Assembly: GCA_937885015.1 (NCBI GenBank)
Contig: CALAAS010000039.1
Coordinates: 1 to 21,836, forward strand
Reading direction: 5' to 3'
DNA: 21,836 nt
Source of the DNA: an uncultured Clostridium sp.
Lineage (GTDB): Bacteria > Bacillota > Clostridia > Lachnospirales > Lachnospiraceae
Position numbers and translations under genes: made by a program. The notes below the pieces were generated by a model, which had not been told where the DNA came from, did no database searches, and worked only from the letters and a program-made list of their open reading frames with translations. Of the stretch, positions 1 through 6,733 are shown piece by piece (the first letter of the stretch is position 1; the number at the start of each line of letters is the position of its first letter).

Positions 1-1
1 T

Positions 2-64
2 CCTGTAATCGCTGATTTATTCCACCGTATGAAGTTCATGGAACGCCGTGGAAGTTTGCCATAG
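2..64 (+). pseudogene. Clipped C-terminal fragment of an AlbA_2/RecG-like ATP-binding protein
   Basis: Reading from base 2 gives about 20 residues ending at a TAG (62-64). They contain ADLFHRMKFMERRGS, which resembles the conserved segment of the putative transcriptional regulators or helicase-like ATP-binding proteins with AlbA_2 and HATPase_c_4 domains; in those the block is normally followed by a Gly and roughly 100 more residues. Here the frame ends three codons later, just before the 12-bp inverted repeat at 69. I infer that the gene was cut by an insertion or deletion. The identification rests on one short motif, and the gene body lies outside the window. Confidence 0.4.
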
Positions 65-68
65 TAAT

Positions 69-181
69 GTTACGCAGTAGGGGGGTAAAAAAGCCTCGAT
101 TTATGCACCTTGCAGACACGAAAATATTAATAGTAAGGGTTTTATACCTTTTTCCTCAAAAATGGCGTTCTACTGCGTAAC
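69..181. repeat. 113-bp segment with perfect 12-bp inverted ends (possible small non-autonomous element)
   Basis: The left end GTTACGCAGTAG (69-80) is the exact reverse complement of the right end CTACTGCGTAAC (170-181). A second pair, GAACGCC (41-47) and GGCGTTC (164-170), lies partly outside. The 89-bp core is AT-rich and has no open frame. Flanking bases show no clear target-site duplication. It sits where the upstream ATP-binding gene is cut. It could be a MITE-like insertion, one end of a larger lost element, or a transcript hairpin with a long loop. Confidence 0.4.
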
Positions 182-185
182 AGGG

Positions 186-226
186 CATAAAAACAGCGTG
201 TACCGTTTCTTGCAGTACACGCCGCT
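186..226 (-). terminator. Rho-independent terminator, minus strand
   Basis: GCGTGTAC (196-203) pairs with GTACACGC (215-222). On the minus strand the hairpin is followed by GTTTTTATGCC. No minus-strand gene now lies directly upstream of it (the IS transposase is on the plus strand), so its gene may have been displaced by the insertion. The T-tract side shares 14 nt with the terminator of the tRNA-Gly at the other end of the window. Confidence 0.55.
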
Positions 227-296
227 TTGGTTGCAATCCTGTCTGTCAGCCGTTAAGCTAGTTTTCTTGTGAATACTTCCTTATCAGCGTAAAACT

Positions 297-397
297 AAGG
301 AATCTTCTTCCTTTTTGATGTAAAATTAAGCTACCAACTAAAAACCTTACTAAACAAAAAGAAGGAGGATTCCTTATGATCCATTTTACATCAAAAA
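297..397 (+). promoter_or_regulatory. Interleaved inverted repeats over the transposase RBS and start codon
   Basis: AAGGAATC (297-304) is complementary to GATTCCTT (368-375), which touches the AAGGAGG ribosome binding site (362-368) and ends at the base before the ATG. TTTTTGATGTAAAAT (312-326) is the perfect complement of ATTTTACATCAAAAA (383-397), just inside the coding region. The arms run A-B-A'-B', so they could form an H-type pseudoknot or two competing hairpins that hide the initiation region. Sequestration of the transposase start in transcripts is known for other insertion sequences (for example IS10 and IS50); its operation here is inferred. Confidence 0.5.
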
Positions 398-1629
398 CCT
401 ATCAAATGAAACGGGAAATTTTAAATTTTTCCAATAAAATTTCCAGAAAGCTTCCCAAACCGGATAGAAAATTTATAGCTGACATGAATTATGGCATTCT
501 TGCTTCCAACAGTTGTCTGCTTACAGACATTGTTGACCAGTTACATGAGCCATCTAAAAAGATCAATGGTGTCGACCGCCTTTCCAGACATTTAGCAAAA
601 GGTATACCAAAAAACGCTTTGAACGTTTACCTGGCCCATATAAAAAAATGGTGTCCGGCTCACCCTGTCATCCATATTGATGACAGCGATATTGTAAAAC
701 CCGATGGTTATAAATTTGAATCTCTTGGCTGGATCCGCGATGGTTCAAAGAGCACCACTACAAAAAATGTCTATCAGAAAGGATACCATGTAACGGAAGC
801 CACGGTTCTTACCAGCAATAATCATCCGGTCAGTCTTTTTTCAGAAATTCATTCGTCCGCTGAAAAAAGCTTCACTTCCATCAATGACATTACTTTTTCA
901 GCTATGGAGCGTGCAGCTGCACTGTTTGGAAAAGCAACCTTTGTCATGGATCGTGGATATGATGATAACAAGATGTTTCTGAAACTGGATTCCATGAACC
1001 AGGATTATGTCATCCGCCTGACTGCAAAACGGAAGCTCCTGTACCATAATAAGTGGGTATTTGCCACCGAACTGCGTAACAGACGCAAAGGCAAAGTAAA
1101 ACTTCCTCTGTTCTACAAGGGAAAAAAGCACGAGGCTTATCTTTCCCATGTGAAAGTACAGATCACCGCATCCAGAAAAGATATTTACTTAGTCCTTGTT
1201 TACGGTATTACCGAACACCCAATGATGCTTGCAACAAACAAAGAAATCAAATCCAAAGAAGATGTGATAAAAATTGCAAAGCTTTATTGTTCCAGGTGGC
1301 GTATTGAGGAATATTTCCGCTGTAAGAAACAGACGTTTCAATTTGAAAACTTCCGGGTACGGAAGATGAAAGCAATCAATGCCTTAAATTTTTATATCAC
1401 TTTATGCATGGCGTTCCTGGCCCATCTTTCCATGAAGCCGGAAACAAATGCCCTTAAGGCTGCTATTATAAAGACAGCAAATCCAATAAAAGCAAACATA
1501 TCTTTCTGCTATTACCGGCTGGCTAAAGGCATCTCCGGCATACTCTCCTATGCAAAAGAAGGCGTCAGGCTATGGTTCAGGACAAAATGTCCTGCATACC
1601 GTCAACTCTGCCTAAAGCTGGCTGCTTAA
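376..1629 (+). CDS. IS4-family DDE transposase
   Basis: This 417-residue protein catalyses cut-and-paste movement of its insertion sequence. The RNase-H-like catalytic triad can be placed: first Asp in HIDDSD (residues 100-105), second Asp in FVMDRGYDD (D192), and Glu311 inside the IS4 signature Y304-x2-R307-x3-E311-x6-K318. The region 220-275 between the second Asp and the Glu is the beta-rich insertion usual in IS4 members. The length is normal for a complete enzyme. AAGGAGG lies 7 nt before the ATG, itself within possible inhibitory RNA structure. No frameshift or stop is seen. I am sure of the IS4-like group and not of the subgroup. Confidence 0.9.
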   Translation: MIHFTSKTYQMKREILNFSNKISRKLPKPDRKFIADMNYGILASNSCLLTDIVDQLHEPSKKINGVDRLSRHLAKGIPKNALNVYLAHIKKWCPAHPVIHIDDSDIVKPDGYKFESLGWIRDGSKSTTTKNVYQKGYHVTEATVLTSNNHPVSLFSEIHSSAEKSFTSINDITFSAMERAAALFGKATFVMDRGYDDNKMFLKLDSMNQDYVIRLTAKRKLLYHNKWVFATELRNRRKGKVKLPLFYKGKKHEAYLSHVKVQITASRKDIYLVLVYGITEHPMMLATNKEIKSKEDVIKIAKLYCSRWRIEEYFRCKKQTFQFENFRVRKMKAINALNFYITLCMAFLAHLSMKPETNALKAAIIKTANPIKANISFCYYRLAKGISGILSYAKEGVRLWFRTKCPAYRQLCLKLAA

Positions 1630-1861
1630 ATAGATAAAAGAATAACTCTCCCAAAGTCCGGTTCCGGCGGGGCTTATTAAAGTACCTCTAATCACAGAAC
1701 TGCCATTCTAAACTTCTCAAAAAATCGGCAGATTGGCACTTTGGGCAGCCGCATTCATTTTTAAATTACATTTTGCGGAAACTCAAGTTAATCGAAAAGA
1801 AACATGCCGGGAAACCGGGAAAAACTGCGCCCGGGAACCGGGAAAGGCGCAGGCGGGAGCT
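1630..1861. other. Non-coding stretch downstream of the transposase
   Basis: I see no gene. Short frames here are rich in Arg and Pro and lack ribosome binding sites. Around 1812-1850 there are two copies of AACCGGGA and a weak stem of GCGCC with GGCGC. The right end of the insertion sequence probably lies here but I could not place it. Confidence 0.4.
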
Positions 1862-1911
1862 GAAAAAAGCCGCAGGCGGATACGTCTTTTTGCAAATCCG
1901 TATCCGCCTGC
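1862..1911 (-). terminator. Strong rho-independent terminator, minus strand
   Basis: GCAGGCGGATACG (1872-1884) pairs perfectly over 13 bp with CGTATCCGCCTGC (1899-1911). On the minus strand the stem is followed by GCTTTTTTC. It lies 25 bp past the stop codon of the cell-wall-binding remnant and was presumably its terminator. Confidence 0.85.
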
Positions 1912-1935
1912 AGTCCTATCTCCATACTGCGCTCT

Positions 1936-2290
1936 TTAGCGGGTCTGAACGATCCCATTTACCGTCCAGGCGCCCGTCCCATCCACCGTATATCCGTCCG
2001 GTGTCACGGTATTCCGAAGCAGCGCTCCCTCTTTGATACCGTTTTCCATGGCTTTCTCACTGAAATAATAGCACTTTCCGTTGACCCAGTTCCAGCCTTC
2101 ATACATGAAACCAAATCAGCTATCATGGAGGAAGTAGATCCGGCCGCCCGTGACGAGAAAACGATAGCGGTACGCGGGATCTGTATTTCCCGCTGATAAT
2201 GTGTCTATTCGGATGGTTCCTTATTTTGACCGCCAACCGCGATCTGACAGCGTTCTATCCGGCAGTTTCCGATTGTGATAACATCCAATT
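1936..2290 (-). pseudogene. Remnant of a cell-wall-binding-repeat surface protein (C-terminal end)
   Basis: Minus-strand translation gives GWNWVNGKCYYFSEKAM, then GYTVDGTGAWTVNG and a TAA at 1936. Aromatic/Gly motifs of this form are typical of putative cell-wall-binding (choline-binding-like) repeats at the C terminus of secreted Clostridia proteins. The same frame reads through GGRIYFLHDS and meets a TGA near 2117; beyond about 2220 the coding signal (VITIGNCRIERCQIAVGG) continues in another frame. With an in-frame stop, a frameshift and no N terminus, this is a dead fragment. Its terminator is still intact. Confidence 0.7.
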
Positions 2291-2353
2291 TCTATTTTAT
2301 CTTTCTTTTCTTCGCTGCGCAAGCCATTTTAACAGTTTTTCAATCTGTCATAA

Positions 2354-2435
2354 GCAAAAAGCGTCAGTCTGATTACCAGTCCAAATCCCCGGATCCTGTT
2401 CCGTTCTCAGACTGATAAAACAAAGCTGACGCTTT
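2354..2435 (-). terminator. Long two-part terminator of the NifX/MinD operon, minus strand
   Basis: The outer stem is AAAGCGTC (2358-2365) with GACGCTTT (2428-2435). The inner stem is AGTCTGA (2366-2372) with TCAGACT (2407-2413). On the minus strand the structure ends in GCTTTTTGC. It lies about 45 bp past the stop of the last operon gene. Confidence 0.75.
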
Positions 2436-2479
2436 CTCTTTCTTCTTTAAACAGACAGTTCAATGCCGCCTGTCATCTC

Positions 2480-2848
2480 TTATTCATGGTGGCCACACTC
2501 ATCCGCATGCTCATGTTTGTGGCAGATGGAACCGGTAGACACCAGTTCCCCGCGCAGGTACGTCTCAACGGCTGTTCTGGCTTCTCCTTCTACTCCCACA
2601 ATCACTTCGACGCCGCGCTCGTTAAAAATATCAACGGCTCCGCCGCCCATGCCGCCAGCAATAATTACCTGTGCTCCATGATCTGCCAGAAAGTTTGGCA
2701 GAAAGCCGGGACGGTGGCCCGGATTGGGAACGGAATTTTCCGCTGTGATCCGTCCATCCTCTGTATCAAAGAAAATAAAATTTTCACAATGGCCAAAATG
2801 GCCTGCAACGGTATTTCCCATAGCTGCTACTGCAATTTTCATCATCAT
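2480..2848 (-). CDS. NifX/NifB-type dinitrogenase-cofactor-family protein with His-rich tail
   Basis: This small cytoplasmic protein (up to 122 residues) is of the family that in nitrogen fixers binds or carries iron-molybdenum-cofactor precursors (COG1433-like). It starts MKIAVAAMG, has GHFGHC near residue 20, and IIAGGMGGGAVDIFNERGV in the core. The tail, CHKHEHADECGHHE, is rich in His and Cys and could bind a metal. No nitrogenase genes are in view, so the cofactor role is not implied. It is the fourth gene of the operon, starting 3 bp after the preceding stop. Three consecutive ATG codons (2848, 2845, 2842) make the exact start uncertain; AAGGAG lies within the preceding gene's end. The family is sure, the substrate unknown. 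Confidence 0.85.
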   Translation of the reverse strand: MMMKIAVAAMGNTVAGHFGHCENFIFFDTEDGRITAENSVPNPGHRPGFLPNFLADHGAQVIIAGGMGGGAVDIFNERGVEVIVGVEGEARTAVETYLRGELVSTGSICHKHEHADECGHHE

Positions 2849-2851
2849 TCA

Positions 2852-3733
2852 TTACTCCTTTTCTTTTTCATTTATTGCAAGCAATATGCTTGTATTTTCA
2901 AAAATACGCCACAGTGCATCCCGGGCCGGGCAGTCTATGTCCGCAATGGTCAACCCCTCATTGACGGCCCTGGCTGCATTTTTATCATAAGGAATCTTCC
3001 CAACAAAGGGGATTCCCGTTTCTCTGCAGAATGCCTCCAGCTCTCTGGTATGCTCCGGACTCACATCCCACTTATTCACGCAGACTGCCAGCCTGGTCTG
3101 AAAAGTCTCCGCGGTTTTTACAAGGCGTTTCAGATCGCTGATTCCGGAAAGGCTGGGTTCCGCTACCACCAGCACCAGATCCATGCCGCTGACAGAAGCC
3201 ATAACCGGACATCCAATCCCAGGAGAACCATCTGTGATGGCAATCTCCGTCTCCGGTGCATGTTTCAGCATGGCCATCTTAACCTCTGTTACCAGCTTAC
3301 CTGAATTTCCCCGCCCCATTTTTAAGGTGGCGGTGGAAAATACGCCCTCATCCCGGTAGAATTTCCGCTCTCCTGCCACATCCGTGTGCAGAGAAATCGC
3401 CTTTTCCGGACAGACATATTCACAGACACCGCAGCCCTCACAGGCATACTCATTGATCCGAAACCGCCTGTCCTCCATCTGAATTGCATGAAAGCGGCAG
3501 TACTCCATGCAGGTTCCGCAACCGCTGCACCGCATCTCGTCTATAACAGCCTTATGACCTCCCAGAAATTCCGTAACTTCAGGCTCTGTTTTCTGCTCCA
3601 TAACCAGATGCAGATTCGGCGCATCCACGTCACAGTCCGCCACTGCCCGGGCCCCTGAAAACCGGATGAATGCAGCTGCTGTAGTCGTTTTTCCCGTGCC
3701 GCCTTTGCCGCTTAAAATCAAAAGCCGTTTCAT
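2852..3733 (-). CDS. MinD-superfamily P-loop ATPase with inserted ferredoxin domain
   Basis: This 293-residue ATPase belongs to the group described as MinD-like with an inserted 2x[4Fe-4S] ferredoxin (COG1149). The deviant Walker A motif GKGGTGKTT is at residues 9-17. The ferredoxin insert carries Cys69-72-75-79 and Cys98-101-104-108, each in CxxCxxCxxxC spacing, so it should bind two cubane clusters. GSPGIGCPV resembles the switch II region of Mrp-like proteins. By analogy with Mrp/NBP35 and CooC it may load or deliver a cluster or metal using ATP; that is inference. It overlaps the upstream paralogue by ATGA, suggesting the two are made together, possibly as a heterodimer. GGAGGTGCCAG precedes the ATG. 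Confidence 0.88.
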   Translation of the reverse strand: MKRLLILSGKGGTGKTTTAAAFIRFSGARAVADCDVDAPNLHLVMEQKTEPEVTEFLGGHKAVIDEMRCSGCGTCMEYCRFHAIQMEDRRFRINEYACEGCGVCEYVCPEKAISLHTDVAGERKFYRDEGVFSTATLKMGRGNSGKLVTEVKMAMLKHAPETEIAITDGSPGIGCPVMASVSGMDLVLVVAEPSLSGISDLKRLVKTAETFQTRLAVCVNKWDVSPEHTRELEAFCRETGIPFVGKIPYDKNAARAVNEGLTIADIDCPARDALWRIFENTSILLAINEKEKE

Positions 3734-4566
3734 CTGGCACCTCCGATCTGGCTCAGAAGGCCTTCAAACCTTCCCCGCCACACTGCACTCTCCCGGCATG
3801 CCAGCCGCCCGGCGGCTGCCAGAGCGGCCAACTCCGGATCATAGGGAATCCGATCCAGCACCGGAAGGTAATGCTCCATACAAAACGTCTCCAACGGTTC
3901 GTAAACCGCCTCCTGCTTATTGATCACGACGCCGCAGGGTTTCCCCATCAAATATGCCAGTTCACATACCATCTGAAAATTATGAAAACCAAAAGCCGTC
4001 GGCTCCGCCACCAAAATACAGAAATCAGCGGCCGTCACACTCTCCATTACGCTGCAGGCACTTCCTGGCGGACAGTCTATAATGGTAAGTTCTCCTTCTC
4101 TCGAACCCGCCTGGGTAAGTGCCTCCCGGATCACCGGCACGCCGGAGGCCTCCCCCGGATTTAAAATGCCGGTCACAACATGGACTCCACCGCTTACGCC
4201 TGTTTCCAGAACGCCCACCTGCTTCGGTTTTTCCGAGACAGCGCCTTCCCCGCAAACCAGTTTACAGCCTCCGCAGCTATGGCAGACATCGGCAAATACC
4301 ATCGGCTTTTCCCGGACATACATCAGCGCGTGAAACCGGCAAAAATCAACACAGGCCCGACAGCCGATGCAGGCCTGGCTGTCAAATTCCGGAAGCAGCA
4401 CCGTTACAGGAATCTCCTGACAGTCTTCCGGTTTCAGAAAAATACGGCCGTTTGGTTCCTCCACGTCACAATCCACATAGGTGGCCGTTCCGGCTGCCGC
4501 CGCCAGATTGACCGCCACCATGGTTTTCCCCGCGCCGCCTTTGCCGCTCAATACTGCAATTTTCAT
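3730..4566 (-). CDS. Second MinD-superfamily P-loop ATPase with inserted ferredoxin domain
   Basis: This 278-residue paralogue of the next gene has the same architecture: deviant Walker A GKGGAGKTM (residues 8-16), DCDVEEPN near residue 32, then two CxxCxxCxxxC clusters (Cys66-69-72-76 and Cys95-98-101-105), followed by the ATPase core with IIDCPPGSACSVME. Tandem pairs of these ATPases are common in Clostridia beside NifX and DUF134 genes, but their function is not established. The ATG overlaps the stop of the upstream DUF134-NifX gene (ATGA, 4563-4566), and its own ribosome site is weak, so translational coupling is likely. No residues seem to be missing. Confidence 0.88.
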   Translation of the reverse strand: MKIAVLSGKGGAGKTMVAVNLAAAAGTATYVDCDVEEPNGRIFLKPEDCQEIPVTVLLPEFDSQACIGCRACVDFCRFHALMYVREKPMVFADVCHSCGGCKLVCGEGAVSEKPKQVGVLETGVSGGVHVVTGILNPGEASGVPVIREALTQAGSREGELTIIDCPPGSACSVMESVTAADFCILVAEPTAFGFHNFQMVCELAYLMGKPCGVVINKQEAVYEPLETFCMEHYLPVLDRIPYDPELAALAAAGRLACRESAVWRGRFEGLLSQIGGAR

Positions 4567-5288
4567 TGCACACCATGAAATCCGCCATGGAACTGAGTCA
4601 GCGCTTCCAGCTTCCCGTCTTCCAAAGCCTTCAGATCATCCGCTGCGGCTTTATTTGCGGATTTATAAATTTTCATACTGGCTGCCTGAAATACATCCGC
4701 CGCATTTTGACCACAGCGGACGGTAATCAGCGCGTGAACCCCACTGTCCACCAGGAACTGGGCCGCCTGCACGCCAGCCCCGCCCTCCGCCTGGGCCGCC
4801 GGGTTTTCCACGATCGAATCTTTTCCCTCTTCACGGAACAGAAAATATGGCGCTCTGGCCAAGACGATACACACATCCTCTCTGTTTTCATCCAACGGAA
4901 CTGCAATTTTCATTGTATTACCCTCCTGAACTGTATTTCTTCCAAAGCTGCAGCGATGTTTCCGGCATCCGCCGCAGCCGCAGTACTCCTCGTTCCCATC
5001 ACAAAGCCGGTAATCTCCCCCCTCAATCCGAAGAGGAAGTCCTTCTACCAGCGCATCTGCCAGCTTTTTCCGCGCTGCATTGTAAATCAGCTGCACGGTG
5101 GTTCTGGCAACCTGCATGTAGCTGCTGCACTCCTCCTGGGAAAATCCCTGCCTGTCAATCAGGCGAATGGCCTCGTACTCATCCACTGTCAATACCACAG
5201 CATCCTCGCAGGAAGTCTCTCCCACTGGCCGGAATTCCCGGATTCCCGGCATCTGACAAACTTTTCTGCATTTTCTGGGTCTCGGCAC
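4563..5288 (-). CDS. DUF134 helix-turn-helix protein fused to a NifX-type domain
   Basis: This 241-residue two-domain protein starts with a GTG preceded by AGGGAGG. Residues 1-100 match DUF134 (COG1342, predicted DNA-binding): MPRPRKCRKV at the start, then LTVDEYEAIRLID and an HTH around GFSQEECSSYMQVARTTV, ending in a Cys-rich patch CGCGGCRKHRC that may hold a metal or Fe-S cluster. Residues 126-241 form a NifX/NifB-type domain (MKIAVPLDENRED). First in the operon, it is the best candidate for its regulator, perhaps sensing cluster or metal status through the Cys patch; that is inference. The join between domains contains an internal ribosome site and ATG, so the second domain may also be made alone. 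Confidence 0.85.
   Translation of the reverse strand: MPRPRKCRKVCQMPGIREFRPVGETSCEDAVVLTVDEYEAIRLIDRQGFSQEECSSYMQVARTTVQLIYNAARKKLADALVEGLPLRIEGGDYRLCDGNEEYCGCGGCRKHRCSFGRNTVQEGNTMKIAVPLDENREDVCIVLARAPYFLFREEGKDSIVENPAAQAEGGAGVQAAQFLVDSGVHALITVRCGQNAADVFQAASMKIYKSANKAAADDLKALEDGKLEALTQFHGGFHGVQ
4911..4927 (-). promoter_or_regulatory. Internal ribosome binding site and ATG inside the DUF134-NifX gene
   Basis: On the minus strand AGGAGGG (4921-4927) lies 7 nt before an in-frame ATG (4913) that begins MKIAVPLDE, the exact N terminus expected for a free-standing NifX-type protein. This suggests either dual translation or a recent gene fusion by loss of the first gene's stop codon. Confidence 0.65.
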
Positions 5289-5354
5289 CTTCTTACCTCC
5301 CTGGCAACTTCTTATTTTGTATTATCTTTTTTACTATCTTTTTTCTTTACTTTT

Positions 5355-5409
5355 AGTATAAAACATTTATGGCATATGTCAAGAACTTTTTTTGACATAT
5401 GCCATAAAT
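5355..5409 (-). promoter_or_regulatory. Promoter within a long palindromic operator, NifX/MinD operon
   Basis: The minus-strand promoter reads TTGACA (plus 5377-5382), 16 bp, TATACT (5355-5360), 67 bp before the GTG of the first gene. The -35 box forms the inner end of a perfect inverted repeat: arms ATTTATGGCATATGTCAA (5365-5382) and TTGACATATGCCATAAAT (5392-5409), spacer 9 bp. Each 18-nt arm is itself built around CATATG. The arrangement is what a repressor operator looks like; the DUF134 product is the obvious candidate ligand. A role as a transcript hairpin is less likely because it lies upstream of the -10. Confidence 0.7.
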
Positions 5410-5430
5410 AAAATTACACAAATTTACATT

Positions 5431-5484
5431 CGGTCCATTCTCCAGGAACACAAACGCATTGGCAATATCCTCCGGCTGCCCCGG
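5431..5484 (-). pseudogene. Possible scrap of a short-chain dehydrogenase gene
   Basis: The minus strand encodes PGQPEDIANAFVFLENGP, resembling the GxPEDIAxAVxFL block near the C terminus of SDR oxidoreductases. No start, catalytic Tyr-Lys or continuing frame is visible. With only about 18 residues this could be chance. Confidence 0.3.
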
Positions 5485-5525
5485 GCAATCATGCACTCGC
5501 AGGCCGCCCGGATGGAAACAATCTC

Positions 5526-6686
5526 CTAGGGCGTAAAAAGTGGAATCTTATCCATATGGCCATCTTTCTCCCGCCAGATTCCGTACCAGAGATCTTCCAG
5601 GTTTTCCCCGTCTGCCGCCAGAAATCCGCAGACGATGCTGTCGTATTCCGGAATGCAGACCGGGCCATAGACTAAGTCACTTCCGGGATTGTTTGAAACC
5701 GCCTCGGATACCGGTCCCCGATATTTTTCCTCCAGGACAGCATCCCGGTACCCGTCTGGGCCCAATGCCTCTAAAATCGCATCTTTCGCCTCCTGGGGCA
5801 TGGTATACACCATACCGCCACGGATTTTTTCCTCATACCAGTACAAATCCTTCTCCGCGCCATCCTCATAGGCATTGGTTATGGCCAGAACGAAATCTTC
5901 GCCTCCCAGAAGCTCCGTATACCCCGCCCCTTGCGTTATGAACGTTCCAACTTCTTCCAGGGAAAAAGCCGCTGCAGGCTCTGCCTTCCATGCCCCATTT
6001 TCTTCCTCCAGGGAAAAAGAAAGATATCCGAAATTTCCATGCATGGAAATCTTATCTGCGCGGACCCAGTCCAGCTCCGCCACGCCCCACGGCTCTTTTT
6101 TCCTCGCCTCCAGATCCAGGGGAGCCGCCGGTTTTGACTCAGAAGTTTCCTCATCGCCGATTTTTCCGGCGATAAAAATCGATGTCGGGCCATCTGCGCC
6201 CCCGATTATCGCAACACTGGCCGAATCCGTTTCCTCTGATCCGTTTCCCGGCTCATCTCCTGTTACCGTCTCACCAGTCCAGTCTTTAATGCCGCCAAAC
6301 TCCACCACATTGGAGTATCCCAGCCTTACCAGCTTTTCTGACGCCTGTTTGCTACGATTGCCGCTGCGGCAATAGACGAGGATCAGCTGTTCCTTATCCG
6401 GAAGCTGCGAAACCGCATCTTCTCCAATCGTCTCGTTTGGCACACAGATTGCTCCCGGAATATGTTTTTCCCGATACTCTTCCCATGTTCTCACATCCAA
6501 AATGATGTAATCCGTTTCCTGCTCCATCACAGCAGCGGCTTCCTCTCCCGTTATCTGCCGGTATCCGCTCTCCTTTGTTTCTCCTGCGCAGCCGGACGCG
6601 CCCGCCAGCAGCAGGCACAGAGCCAGACAGATGGCTGACCGGCATTTTTTCCTTCCGTCTCCCATCATCCTCCTTTTCTCACCCAT
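5526..6686 (-). CDS. Lipoprotein with rhodanese domain, GGADGPTSI motif and unknown C-terminal domain
   Basis: This is a 386-residue exported protein. Residues 12-33 form a lipoprotein signal ending in the lipobox ASGC (Cys33). Residues 43-140 are a single rhodanese domain with DVRTWEEY and the active-site loop C106-RSGNR, so it may handle sulfane sulfur outside the membrane. Residues 158-175 (VAIIGGADGPTSIFIAGK) copy the signature motif of the beta subunit of sodium-pumping decarboxylases (OadB/GcdB). Residues 190-386 are a domain I do not recognise, rich in Trp, Tyr and acidic residues. The start at 6686 follows GGAAGGAAGGG; later ATGs at 6668 and 6665 sit too close to an AGGAGG. It lies 47 bp after the AIM24 gene and is probably cotranscribed with it. 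Confidence 0.75.
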   Translation of the reverse strand: MGEKRRMMGDGRKKCRSAICLALCLLLAGASGCAGETKESGYRQITGEEAAAVMEQETDYIILDVRTWEEYREKHIPGAICVPNETIGEDAVSQLPDKEQLILVYCRSGNRSKQASEKLVRLGYSNVVEFGGIKDWTGETVTGDEPGNGSEETDSASVAIIGGADGPTSIFIAGKIGDEETSESKPAAPLDLEARKKEPWGVAELDWVRADKISMHGNFGYLSFSLEEENGAWKAEPAAAFSLEEVGTFITQGAGYTELLGGEDFVLAITNAYEDGAEKDLYWYEEKIRGGMVYTMPQEAKDAILEALGPDGYRDAVLEEKYRGPVSEAVSNNPGSDLVYGPVCIPEYDSIVCGFLAADGENLEDLWYGIWREKDGHMDKIPLFTP

Positions 6687-6733
6687 ATATTCCCTTCCTT
6701 CCGTCCTCTGCCTTTCTTGAAAAAGATAATCTA

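Larger units (their letters stand above)
297..1629 (+). mobile_element. IS4-family-type insertion sequence (minimum extent)
   Basis: The extent covers the structured 5' leader and the intact transposase gene. I searched by eye for terminal inverted repeats and a target duplication in 230-300 and 1630-1740 and found no convincing pair, so the true ends are unknown and lie outside these limits. The transposase frame is complete, so the element may still be active. Confidence 0.55.

Noticed and set aside
1733..2036. Two overlapping plus-strand frames after the IS
   Set aside because: Arg/Pro-rich, they cross a terminator hairpin and the minus-strand cell-wall-binding remnant, and lack ribosome sites.
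2486..3304. Long plus-strand open frame (272 codons) opposite NifX and MinD
   Set aside because: A shadow of two convincing minus-strand genes; Cys/His-rich composition with no known motif.
4566..5411. Long plus-strand open frame (281 codons) opposite the DUF134-NifX gene
   Set aside because: It has no ribosome site or family resemblance, and its length follows from codon bias of the real minus-strand gene.
5392..5420. Divergent plus-strand promoter from the second palindrome arm (TTGACA, 17 bp, TACACA)
   Set aside because: The -10 is poor and no plus-strand gene follows; the -35 is a by-product of palindrome symmetry.
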